Origin: G965220825 sp965220825
GTDB lineage: Bacteria; Pseudomonadota; Alphaproteobacteria; UBA828
Length of the DNA: 64,000 bases
Assembly (NCBI GenBank): GCA_965220825.1
Contig: OZ244839.1
Location: forward strand, 1,054,001-1,118,000
Direction of reading: 5' to 3'
In this document: positions 19,078 through 34,737 of the stretch, in pieces
How positions within the stretch are numbered: the stretch's first letter is position 1
Layout of the letters: each line of letters opens with the position of its first letter
Translations under genes and position numbers: made by a program
The notes under the pieces: generated by a model
Told to the model about the DNA's origin: nothing
Database searches by the model: none
The model's input: the letters and a program-made list of their open reading frames with translations, nothing else

Positions 19078-19548
19078 CTACCAGCGGTAATGGGAGAACG
19101 CGCGGTTGGCCTCCGCCATGCGGTGCGTGTCCTCCCGCTTCTTGACCGCGACACCCCGGCCCGCCGCCGCATCCATAAGCTCGTTGCTCAGACGGTCGAC
19201 CATGGTGGTCTCCGAACGGTCCCGGCTCGCGCCGATGAGCCAGCGGATCGCCAGGGTCTGACGCCGATCGATGCGCACCTCGGTGGGCACCTGGTAGGTG
19301 GCCCCGCCCACACGCCGCGAGCGCACCTCGACCGCGGGCTTCACATTGTTGAGAGCCTCATGGAAAACGCGAACCGGATCCTGCCCGGTTTTCTCGCGGA
19401 TGCGATCGAGCGCACCGTAGACGATGCGCTCCGTGGTGGACTTCTTGCCGTCGAGCATCAGGGAGTTCATGAACTTGGCCAGCACCAGATCGCCATGACG
19501 CGGGTCCGGATTGACGGTGCGGCGTTCTGCTGCGCGGCGGCGGGACAC
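19078..19548 (-). CDS. rpsG: 30S ribosomal protein S7
   Basis: A 156-residue 16S-rRNA 3'-domain assembly protein: MSRRRAAERRTVNPDPRHGD, FMNSLMLDGKKSTTERIVYGAL and the C-terminal HRMAEANRAFSHYRW are all typical. It follows rpsL by 21 bases. Confidence 0.98.
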   Translation of the reverse strand: MSRRRAAERRTVNPDPRHGDLVLAKFMNSLMLDGKKSTTERIVYGALDRIREKTGQDPVRVFHEALNNVKPAVEVRSRRVGGATYQVPTEVRIDRRQTLAIRWLIGASRDRSETTMVDRLSNELMDAAAGRGVAVKKREDTHRMAEANRAFSHYRW

Positions 19549-19569
19549 GGTGCTTCTCCTCCGGCTCGG

Positions 19570-19941
19570 CTATTTGGGCCGCTTCGCGCCGTATTTGGAG
19601 CGTCGTTGGCGGCGATCCTGAATGCCCTGCGTATCCAGCGAGCCGCGGACAATGTGATAGCGCACACCCGGCAGATCCTTCACGCGCCCGCCGCGAATGA
19701 GAACCACCGAATGTTCCTGCAAATTGTGCCCCTCGCCGGGAATGTAGCTCGTCACCTCGAAGCCGTTGGTAAGCCGCACCCGGGCGACCTTGCGCAGCGC
19801 CGAGTTCGGCTTTTTGGGCGTGGTCGTGTAAACCCGCGTACAGACCCCCCGCTTTTGCGGACAGCTCTGAAGCGCCGGCACCTTGTTGCGAGCCGACGGC
19901 GCGGTTCGCGGCTTGCGGATCAGCTGGTTGATCGTTGGCAT
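19570..19941 (-). CDS. rpsL: 30S ribosomal protein S12
   Basis: A 123-residue decoding-centre protein. The start at 19941 yields MPTINQLIRKPR; longer upstream readings run into the leader. TPKKPNSALRKVARV and RGGRVKDLPGVRYH carry lysines at the streptomycin positions, so it reads as a drug-sensitive type. The Asp of VKDLP is the one methylthiolated by RimO in many bacteria. It is the first gene after the str promoter. Confidence 0.98.
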   Translation of the reverse strand: MPTINQLIRKPRTAPSARNKVPALQSCPQKRGVCTRVYTTTPKKPNSALRKVARVRLTNGFEVTSYIPGEGHNLQEHSVVLIRGGRVKDLPGVRYHIVRGSLDTQGIQDRRQRRSKYGAKRPK

Positions 19942-19987
19942 CTCGTCCGATCCCGTTCGTCGGGCAGCACAGCGCCCATACAAAAAC

Positions 19988-20014
19988 GGAGAAGCAAACT
20001 CAGTTTGCTTCTCC
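19988..20014 (-). terminator. terminator-like hairpin in the rpsL leader
   Basis: A perfect 13-bp inverted repeat (GGAGAAGCAAACT and its complement) with one central base, followed on the minus strand by GTTTTTG. It resembles a Rho-independent terminator. It lies 46 bases upstream of the rpsL ATG and about 85 bases downstream of the predicted rpsL promoter start, so transcripts from that promoter must cross it. It can end rpoC transcripts, attenuate the str operon, or both. Confidence 0.75.
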
Positions 20015-20104
20015 CGGACCGGCGCCAAGCCGATCCGCCCCCATCGCCCCCGAAGCACCGGGCCGGCCGCCAAGCGGCGCGCCCGGAAGCAGAAGAGAGC
20101 GCGG

Positions 20105-20133
20105 ATACTAGTTACGCCCCGCCGGGCCGTCAA
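20105..20133 (-). promoter_or_regulatory. sigma-70-type promoter of the str operon
   Basis: On the minus strand TTGACG (20133-20128) and TAGTAT (20110-20105) are spaced exactly 17 bases apart. The start would fall near 20098, giving a leader of about 157 bases before rpsL. It lies 80 bases past the rpoC stop, so rpsL-rpsG-fusA-tuf and the S10 genes can be expressed apart from rpoBC. Confidence 0.8.
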
Positions 20134-20213
20134 GCGCAAACGCGCTCAAAATAGCGTTTTTCGCCATGCAGGACGCCGCTTTCCGGCGGGGCCGCGGCGC
20201 CCCTCACGGCGCC

Positions 20214-24413
<4,200 letters not shown>

Positions 24414-24478
24414 CGGCGTCCCTCCGTGCCCGTCGCCCCGGCCGGCCGGAAGCGGCGCGGCCTGCGACGAGCGTGTGT

Positions 24479-28780
<4,302 letters not shown>

Positions 28781-28966
28781 CTTACCCCTCAAGATTCTTC
28801 TCGGCACCCCGCCGTCGCCGCGAGCACGGCGCGCGGGAGGGCCGGCCGTTCATCGACCATCCAATAAGTGCGCTGCGCCCGAACGGACATGTCCGCCCGC
28901 GGCGGCAGCGGAAGGCAGCCGGCGACGGGTCGCGGCCGGCGCGCCTCCGGTCACGATCAATTGTCG
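28781..28966 (-). other. rplL-rpoB intergenic leader
   Basis: These 186 bases are the longest gap inside the rplK-rpoC block. They contain a perfect 12-base palindrome CGGACATGTCCG (28884-28895) and several GC-rich inverted repeats, but no T-run and no convincing promoter. The equivalent gap in E. coli holds an attenuator and an RNase III site that lower rpoBC expression relative to L7/L12; a similar role here is inference. Confidence 0.45.
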
Positions 28967-29341
28967 CTACTTGACCTCGACGCTCGCACCCGCCGCCTCG
29001 AGCTGTTCCTTGACCTTGTCGGCCTCTTCCTTGGAGACATCCTCCTTGACAGGCTTCGGCGCGCCTTCCACCAGCTCCTTGGCCTCTTTCAGGCCGAGCC
29101 CCATGATGGCCCGGACCTCCTTGATCACATTGATCTTCTTTTCGCCGAAGGCAGTGAGGATGACGGTGAACTCCGTCTGCTCCTCGACCTCCTCCGGAGC
29201 GGCGCCGCCGGGGGCGGCGACGGCGGCGACCGGGGCGGCCGCCGAAACGCCCCATTTCTCCTCGAGCATCTTGCTGAGCTCGGCAGCCTCGATCACCGTG
29301 AGTGTCGAGAGTTCGTCTGCAATACGAGCTAGATCGGCCAT
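28967..29341 (-). CDS. rplL: 50S ribosomal protein L7/L12
   Basis: A 124-residue stalk protein: an N-terminal dimerisation helix pair, an Ala/Pro/Gly hinge (about residues 35-53) and the C-terminal factor-binding domain with KINVIKEVRAIMGLGLKEAKELVE. It is 61 bases downstream of rplJ. Confidence 0.98.
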   Translation of the reverse strand: MADLARIADELSTLTVIEAAELSKMLEEKWGVSAAAPVAAVAAPGGAAPEEVEEQTEFTVILTAFGEKKINVIKEVRAIMGLGLKEAKELVEGAPKPVKEDVSKEEADKVKEQLEAAGASVEVK

Positions 29342-29402
29342 GGTGCTGACTCCTCGAAAGTCTGTTTACGTACGTAACTGAGGGCGTGTCCGTCGCGCTG
29401 CG

Positions 29403-29921
29403 TCAGACGGACTCTCCCTTTTCGGCATGGGCGCCGACGACTCGCGCAAGCTGGCCGGCGGGCGCCTGAAGTACGGCCGCGATCCGCGTCGCCGGCGTGT
29501 TCAGCAGGCCGACCAATCCGGCCCGCAGCGTATCGAGAGACGGCAGTTCGGCAAGTGAGCGGATATCGTCGCGGTCCAGCAAGGATCCGCCGAGGGCGCC
29601 GCCCACCACCATCAGCTTTTCGTTTTCCTTCGCATAGCTCACCGCGACCCGCGCGGCGGCCACCGGATCGTCCGAATAGGCGATGGCGCTCTGTCCCGCG
29701 AAGAGATCCGCAAGCATGGCGAAGGACGTGCCTTCCACCGCGCGCCTCACGAGGCGGTTCTTGGTCACGCGGAAGGTGGCGCCCGCCGCGCCCATCTGGC
29801 GCCGCAAGTCCGAAGCCTCAGCCACCGACAACCCGCTGAACTGCGTGACGACCACGAGGTTGGCATTTTCGAATATGCCCCGCAGTGCCTCGACGATTTC
29901 CTGTTTGACGTGTCGCTCCAC
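29403..29921 (-). CDS. rplJ: 50S ribosomal protein L10
   Basis: A 172-residue stalk base that carries L7/L12 dimers on its C-terminal helix (LARVVGAHAEKGES region). VVVTQFSGLSVAEASDLRRQM and FRVTKNRLVRRA are family motifs. In enterobacteria L10 with L7/L12 represses translation from its own leader; the 57-base gap before it is shorter than that leader. Confidence 0.97.
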   Translation of the reverse strand: MERHVKQEIVEALRGIFENANLVVVTQFSGLSVAEASDLRRQMGAAGATFRVTKNRLVRRAVEGTSFAMLADLFAGQSAIAYSDDPVAAARVAVSYAKENEKLMVVGGALGGSLLDRDDIRSLAELPSLDTLRAGLVGLLNTPATRIAAVLQAPAGQLARVVGAHAEKGESV

Positions 29922-29978
29922 GATCGCCTCCAGCGCGCAGGCCCCTCGGGCGCTGCGCGTCCAATACCGCTCCGCGCC

Positions 29979-30686
29979 CTAGGTCGACTGCTCGGCGACC
30001 AGCGTCGCCACGTCGAGCCGTACCGCCGGCCCCTGAGAGGAGCTCAGCGCGGCCTTGCGCATATAGGTTCCCTTCGCACCGCCCGGCTTCGCCTTGGCGA
30101 CGGCGTCCGCCAGCGCGAGCGCGTTCTCCTTCAACGCGTCGTCGGCAAAGCTTGCCTTGCCGATGCCGGCATGAATGATGCCGGCCTTCTCGACGCGGAA
30201 CTCCACCTGCCCGCCCTTGGCCGCAGCCACGGCCTTCGCGACATCCGGGGTGACGGTGCCGGTCTTCGGGTTCGGCATCAGGCCGCGAGGGCCGAGAATC
30301 TTCCCGAGCTTGCCCACGATGGGCATCATGTCGGGCGTCGCGATACAGCGGTCGAAAACGATGTTGCCGCCGCGGATCTCCTCCGCGAGATCTTCGGCGC
30401 CCACCACGTCGGCACCGGCCGTGCGCGCGGTTTCCGCCTTGTCGTCCCGCGCGAAGACGGCCACACGAACGGTCTTGCCGGTGCCATGGGGCAGATCGAC
30501 GACACCGCGGACCATCTGGTCCGCGTGCCTCGGGTCCACGCCAAGATTGACCGTCATTTCCACGGTCTCGTCGAACCGCGCCGTCGCGCCCTTCTTCACC
30601 AGGACGATCGCTTCGTCCAGCGGGAAGGTCGCCGTGCGGTCCGCCGCCTCCCTCGCCTGCCTCAGTCGCTTTCCGATTTTCGCCAT
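29979..30686 (-). CDS. rplA: 50S ribosomal protein L1
   Basis: A 235-residue protein of the L1 stalk that helps release E-site tRNA and represses rplK-rplA translation in E. coli. GKLGKILGPRGLMPNPKTGTV is the signature. The start at 30686 gives MAKIGKRLRQARE. Confidence 0.98.
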   Translation of the reverse strand: MAKIGKRLRQAREAADRTATFPLDEAIVLVKKGATARFDETVEMTVNLGVDPRHADQMVRGVVDLPHGTGKTVRVAVFARDDKAETARTAGADVVGAEDLAEEIRGGNIVFDRCIATPDMMPIVGKLGKILGPRGLMPNPKTGTVTPDVAKAVAAAKGGQVEFRVEKAGIIHAGIGKASFADDALKENALALADAVAKAKPGGAKGTYMRKAALSSSQGPAVRLDVATLVAEQST

Positions 30687-30691
30687 CGTCC

Positions 30692-31138
30692 TCAACCAAC
30701 CACTTGAAGGCCCATCGAGCGTGCGGAGCCCTCGATCATGCGGCATGCCGCCTCGATATCGTCGGCGTTGAGATCCGCCATTTTCTTCTCCGCGATCTCG
30801 CGAACCTGAAGCCGCGTGACCGAACCGACCGGGTCGCTCCGCCCCACGGTGCCGGAACCCTTCTCGACACCCGCGGCCCTCTTCAGAAAGAAGCTCGCAG
30901 GCGGGCTCTTGGTCTCGAACGAGAAGCTGCGGTCCTGATAGATCGAGATGACCGTGGGGGTGGGCGTACCCTCCTCCAGATTCTGCGTCTGCGCGTTGAA
31001 GGACTTGCAGAACTCCATGATGTTGAGGCCCGCCTGGCCGAGCGCCGGCCCGATCGGCGGCGAGGGGCTCGCCTTTCCGGCGGGCACCTGCAGCCTGATC
31101 GTGCCCGTTACCCTCTTGCCCTTGGCTGGCTTTGCCAC
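30692..31138 (-). CDS. rplK: 50S ribosomal protein L11
   Basis: A 148-residue GTPase-centre protein. The proline-rich N-terminal PAGKASPSPPIGPALGQ and GLNIMEFCKSFNAQT are typical. The C-terminal domain, which thiostrepton contacts, is complete. Confidence 0.98.
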   Translation of the reverse strand: MAKPAKGKRVTGTIRLQVPAGKASPSPPIGPALGQAGLNIMEFCKSFNAQTQNLEEGTPTPTVISIYQDRSFSFETKSPPASFFLKRAAGVEKGSGTVGRSDPVGSVTRLQVREIAEKKMADLNADDIEAACRMIEGSARSMGLQVVG

Positions 31139-31156
31139 AGCGTCCTCCGTCCCTCG

Positions 31157-31690
31157 TCAGGCCTTTTCGACCTGCGCATATTCAAGTTCCACCGGGGTTG
31201 CCCGGCCGAAGATCGAGACCGCGACCTTGAGCCGCGCGCGCTCCTCGTCGACTTCTTCCACCAAACCGTTGAAGGAGGTGAAGGGGCCGTCGCAGACCCG
31301 CACCGCCTCGCCGATCTCGAAGATGATGGAGGGCTTCGGGCGCTCGACGCCTTCCTTGACCTGACGCAGCACGCGCTCCGCCTCGTCGTCGCCGATGGGC
31401 AGCGGCGTGCTGCCGCTGCCCAGGAAGCCCGCCACCTTGGGCGTGTCCTTGATCAGATGCCACGTCTCGTCCGTCAGGTCGAGGCGCGCCAGCACATAGC
31501 CGGGAAAAAGCTTCCGCTCCGACTTGACCTTGGAGCCGCGCCGCATTTCGACCACCTCTTCGGACGGCACCATGACTTCCTCGATCAGATGGTCGAGACC
31601 CTGCTGCTTCGCGCGCTCCCCAATCGACTGCGCGACCTTCTTCTCGAAGCCCGAATAGACGTGGACGATATACCACCGCATGTCGCTCAT
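31157..31690 (-). CDS. nusG: transcription elongation/antitermination factor NusG
   Basis: A 177-residue protein with the NGN domain (WYIVHVYSGFEKKVAQSI, FPGYVLARLDLTDETWHLIKDTP) and a C-terminal KOW domain (GEAVRVCDGPFTSFNGLVEEVD). The ATG at 31690 overlaps the secE stop by one base (TGATG). The frame is open upstream, but that extension is antisense-like. Confidence 0.98.
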   Translation of the reverse strand: MSDMRWYIVHVYSGFEKKVAQSIGERAKQQGLDHLIEEVMVPSEEVVEMRRGSKVKSERKLFPGYVLARLDLTDETWHLIKDTPKVAGFLGSGSTPLPIGDDEAERVLRQVKEGVERPKPSIIFEIGEAVRVCDGPFTSFNGLVEEVDEERARLKVAVSIFGRATPVELEYAQVEKA

Positions 31691-31884
31691 CAGCCGAGCC
31701 CCAATATCGCTCGAATCCCGACCGACAAAACTTGATCGACCAGGAAAAAGAACAACGCCATGATGATCACCATTATCAACACCATGACGGTGCTGATGAT
31801 GGTCTCCTTGCGCGTCGGCCAGGTGACCTTGGCGATCTCCTGGCGCGCTTGGCGCAGGAACTCGAAAGGAGACGAGCCGACCAC
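31690..31884 (-). CDS. secE: Sec translocase subunit SecE
   Basis: A 64-residue single-membrane-span protein of the short (non-enterobacterial) type: amphipathic FLRQARQEIAKVTWPTRKE followed by one hydrophobic segment, residues about 30-52. It is essential with SecY for the channel. It lies 28 bases downstream of tRNA-Trp. Confidence 0.97.
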   Translation of the reverse strand: MVGSSPFEFLRQARQEIAKVTWPTRKETIISTVMVLIMVIIMALFFFLVDQVLSVGIRAILGLG

Positions 31885-31912
31885 GGTCAGTGCACCCCCT
31901 TAAACGTGCATC

Positions 31913-31988
31913 TGGCAGGAGTGGAGGGTCTCGAACCCCCAACCTCCGGTTTTGGAGACCGGCGCTCTACCAATTGAGCTACACTCCT
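31913..31988 (-). tRNA. tRNA-Trp (CCA anticodon)
   Basis: A full cloverleaf: acceptor AGGAGTG/CACTCCT, a standard D arm, anticodon loop CTCCAAA reading UGG, T arm GGTTCGA, discriminator G and an encoded 3' CCA. It lies between tuf copy 2 and secE, a conserved alphaproteobacterial position. Confidence 0.97.
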
Positions 31989-32011
31989 GTATTAAGCGCC
32001 GGCACCCGGCC

Positions 32012-33202
32012 TTATTCGTCGATTTTGGCGACGACACCGGCGCCCACAGTCCGACCGCCCTCGCGGATCGCAAAACGCAGACCCTCGTCCATCGCTATCG
32101 GGGAGATCAGCGATACCTTCATCGTCACATTGTCTCCCGGCATCACCATCTCGGTGTTCTCAGGGAGCTCGATCGTACCCGTCACATCCGTCGTCCGAAA
32201 GTAAAACTGCGGACGGTAGTTCGAAAAGAACGGCGTGTGACGACCCCCCTCATCCTTCGTCAATATGTACGTCTCAGCCTGAAACCGCGTGTGCGGCGTG
32301 ATCGAACCTGGCGCCGCCAATACCTGCCCGCGCTCAACCTCGTCTCGCTTCGTACCACGCAGCAATACACCCACATTGTCGCCGGCCTCGCCCTGGTCCA
32401 ACAACTTGCGGAACATCTCCACGCCCGTGCACACCGTCTGCGTCGTATCACGAATCCCCACGATGCCCACCGTATCGCCAACATTCACGACACCGCGCTC
32501 GATACGGCCCGTCACCACCGTACCGCGACCCGATATCGAAAATACGTCCTCGATCGGCATCAAAAACGGCTGGTCCTTCGGACGCTCCGGCTGCGGAACG
32601 TAACTGTCCACCGCCTCCATCAGAGACAAAATCGAAGAACGCCCCATTTCGTCGTCGCGGCCCTCAAGCGCCGCCAGCGCAGAACCGCGAATCACCGGGA
32701 TATCGTCGCCCGGAAACTCGTATGTCGACAAAAGTTCCCGGACCTCCAGCTCCACAAGGTCCAGAAGCTCCTCGTCGTCCACCTGGTCGACCTTGTTCAT
32801 GTAGACAACAAGTGCCGGCACACCCACCTGGCGAGCCAGAAGAATATGCTCCCGCGTCTGCGGCATCGGACCGTCCGCCGCGGATACCACCAGGATCGCG
32901 CCGTCCATCTGCGCAGCCCCCGTGATCATGTTCTTCACGTAGTCCGCATGACCGGGACAGTCCACATGCGCATAGTGGCGATCCGCCGTCTCGTACTCCA
33001 CATGCGCCGTCGCGATCGTAATACCCCGCTCACGCTCCTCCGGCGCCTTGTCTATCTCGTCGAACGGCACAAAGCTCGCACCGCCAGCCTCGCCCAATAC
33101 GCGCGTGATCGCTGCCGTCAACGTCGTCTTACCGTGGTCGACATGGCCGATCGTACCGACGTTGCAGTGCGGCTTGCTACGCTCGAACTTCTCCTTCGCC
33201 AT
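32012..33202 (-). CDS. tuf: elongation factor Tu, copy 2
   Basis: A 396-residue protein identical to the copy at 15748-16938, with stop codon TAA. It corresponds in position to enterobacterial tufB, with tRNA genes on both sides and secE downstream. About ten silent differences from copy 1 lie between roughly 32,700 and 33,140 and the rest matches, which implies recent gene conversion. Same atypical codon choice as copy 1. Confidence 0.98.
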   Translation of the reverse strand: MAKEKFERSKPHCNVGTIGHVDHGKTTLTAAITRVLGEAGGASFVPFDEIDKAPEERERGITIATAHVEYETADRHYAHVDCPGHADYVKNMITGAAQMDGAILVVSAADGPMPQTREHILLARQVGVPALVVYMNKVDQVDDEELLDLVELEVRELLSTYEFPGDDIPVIRGSALAALEGRDDEMGRSSILSLMEAVDSYVPQPERPKDQPFLMPIEDVFSISGRGTVVTGRIERGVVNVGDTVGIVGIRDTTQTVCTGVEMFRKLLDQGEAGDNVGVLLRGTKRDEVERGQVLAAPGSITPHTRFQAETYILTKDEGGRHTPFFSNYRPQFYFRTTDVTGTIELPENTEMVMPGDNVTMKVSLISPIAMDEGLRFAIREGGRTVGAGVVAKIDE

Positions 33203-33206
33203 CGCT
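32013..33206. repeat. direct repeat copy B (tuf)
   Basis: Partner of 15749-16942. Recombination between these same-direction copies would excise or duplicate about 16 kb containing rpoB, rpoC, rpsL, rpsG, fusA, secE and nusG. Confidence 0.95.
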
Positions 33207-33283
33207 TTCTTTTCCCAGGGCCGCCGTACCGTTTCGCCTTTTCTGGAATGCTCCCGTCAACCCGCGCCCATCCCGAAGGGAAC

Positions 33284-33357
33284 TGGAGCGGGTGATGGGA
33301 ATCGAACCCACGTAACCAGCTTGGAAGGCTGGGGCTCTACCATTGAGCTACACCCGC
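33284..33357 (-). tRNA. tRNA-Gly (UCC anticodon)
   Basis: Cloverleaf with acceptor GCGGGTG/CACCCGC, anticodon stem CCAGC/GCTGG enclosing CTTCCAA (anticodon TCC), T arm GGTTCGA, discriminator T and an encoded CCA. It lies 81 bases upstream of tuf copy 2. Confidence 0.96.
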
Positions 33358-33410
33358 TGGAGCCACGCGCAACGCCTCTTCAATTGCCCCGCGCCCGGCT
33401 CGGGGGCCGT

Positions 33411-33496
33411 TGGTGGAGGGGGTAGGATTCGAACCTACGTAGACTAACGTCGGCAGATTTACAGTCTGCTGCCTTTAACCACTCGGCCACCCCTCC
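33411..33496 (-). tRNA. tRNA-Tyr (GUA anticodon)
   Basis: An 86-base class II tRNA with a long variable arm, acceptor GGAGGGG/CCCCTCC, anticodon loop CTGTAAA (GTA) and an encoded CCA. It is the first gene after the promoter at 33534-33562 and leads the tRNA-tuf-secE-nusG transcript. Confidence 0.97.
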
Positions 33497-33533
33497 GAAT
33501 CGAGGGGGCGCGCCCGGAAGCTGGATACACCTC

Positions 33534-33562
33534 ATCCTATGCATCTGCGGCCAGCTTGTCAA
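33534..33562 (-). promoter_or_regulatory. consensus sigma-70-type promoter before tRNA-Tyr
   Basis: On the minus strand a perfect TTGACA (33562-33557) and TAGGAT (33539-33534) are separated by 17 bases. Transcription would start near 33527, about 30 bases before tRNA-Tyr. It is the strongest-looking promoter in the window, suiting a stable-RNA and tuf operon. Confidence 0.85.
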
Positions 33563-33652
33563 CGCGCACTGCGGGCACGGCTCAACGGCGGGCCGCCCCC
33601 ACACGCCGCACCCGCTCGCAAAACGACGTGACATACTATATGAGACCGCATC

Positions 33653-34489
33653 ATGCCGCGCAACCTCCCGCGCCGCCCCCACGACCGCACGACCGCACGG
33701 CGCCGGACCCGTCAGGAGCCGCGCCGCCAGACGCGGCCGCGCCGAGAGCGGCTCTATGGCGCCCATGCGGTCGCCGCGGCACTCGCCAACCCGATCCGCC
33801 GCTGCCATCGGCTGATCGCGACCAGGGAGGGTGCCGAACTGCTGGCGCAACGGGTGGCCGGGCGGGCGCTACCGCTTCCGGCCCGGGCGCTTCTCGATGC
33901 GCCGCAACTGGTACGGCGCCAGGATCTCGATGCGCTGCTGCCGTCGGGTGCGGTGCATCAGGGGATCGTGCTGGAGACGGCACCGCTTCCGGCGGTCGAC
34001 CTCGTCGCCATCTGCCGCGCCGCGGTCGATTCGGGCTCACACACCGTGCTCGTGCTCGATCAGGTCACGGACCCGCATAACGTCGGTGCCATTCTGCGTT
34101 CGGCGGCGGCCTTCGACGTGCACGCCGTGATCGTGCAGGAGCGCCACGCGCCCCATGGCGGCGGGGCCCTTGCAAAGGCCGCCTGCGGCGCGCTGGAAAC
34201 GATGCCGCTCGCCCGAGTCGTCAATATCGCGCGCACCCTGGTAATCCTGAAGGAGCTCGGCTTCCGGTGCCTGGGCCTCGACACGGAGGCCGCCGAGACC
34301 TTGGAGTCCGTCGACACGAGCGGACCGCTCGCCCTGGTGCTGGGCGCCGAGGACGAAGGCCTCCGCCGGCTGACACGCGAGCGCTGCGACATGACGGCAC
34401 GGATCCCCCTGTCGGACGCCACGGAGAGTCTCAACGTCTCCAATGCGGCGGCCATCGCGCTCTACGAGCTTGCGCGCAGGCGCGCGTGA
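33653..34489 (+). CDS. rlmB: 23S rRNA 2'-O-ribose methyltransferase, SpoU family (RlmB-like)
   Basis: A 278-residue protein: a basic N-terminal tail, the substrate-binding domain beginning ERLYGAHAVAAALANP, and the C-terminal SPOUT knot. The three SAM motifs are present: LDQVTDPHNVGAILRSA, LVLGAEDEGLRRL and IPLSDATESLNVSNAAAIALYE. RlmB methylates G2251 of 23S rRNA in E. coli; this ortholog fits that role by architecture and by its usual position beside the tRNA-Tyr/tuf cluster, from which it diverges. Confidence 0.92.
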   Translation: MPRNLPRRPHDRTTARRRTRQEPRRQTRPRRERLYGAHAVAAALANPIRRCHRLIATREGAELLAQRVAGRALPLPARALLDAPQLVRRQDLDALLPSGAVHQGIVLETAPLPAVDLVAICRAAVDSGSHTVLVLDQVTDPHNVGAILRSAAAFDVHAVIVQERHAPHGGGALAKAACGALETMPLARVVNIARTLVILKELGFRCLGLDTEAAETLESVDTSGPLALVLGAEDEGLRRLTRERCDMTARIPLSDATESLNVSNAAAIALYELARRRA

Positions 34490-34540
34490 ACGGGAGAGAG
34501 GGACGCAGAGCTCGCTCAACCCTGCTAGAATTGGGGCCCC

Positions 34541-34613
34541 GCCGGTGTAGCTCAATCGGTAGAGCACTTGATTTGTAATCAAGGGGTCGCGGGTTCGAAT
34601 CCCGCCGCCGGCA
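34541..34613 (+). tRNA. tRNA-Thr (UGU anticodon)
   Basis: Cloverleaf with acceptor GCCGGTG/CGCCGGC (one G-T pair), anticodon loop TTTGTAA (TGT), T arm GGTTCGA and discriminator A. Unlike the other tRNAs here the 3' CCA is not fully encoded (ACCG follows). In E. coli a tRNA-Thr sits inside the tyrU-glyT-thrT-tufB operon; here it is separated from that operon by rlmB and faces the other way. TAGAAT ten bases upstream may be its -10. Confidence 0.95.
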
Positions 34614-34737
34614 CCGCCCTTCCCTGGGGCCGCCGGCCTTCGGTCCGCGGTCTTCTTCTTGGCTGCGCGGGTCTCCACGCCTGTGCTCGGCGGCGTCTGT
34701 CGAAAGCGAGTCGTTTGTTCCGACGGGAGAGAGTGTC

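Noticed and set aside
17030..19090. 686-codon plus-strand frame opposite fusA
   Set aside because: EF-G on the minus strand is complete and canonical; the plus-strand reading has no recognisable protein features.
33206..33283. Separate tuf promoter (TTGACG on the minus strand between tRNA-Gly and tuf)
   Set aside because: No acceptable -10 lies 16-18 bases downstream, and the strong promoter before tRNA-Tyr can serve the operon.
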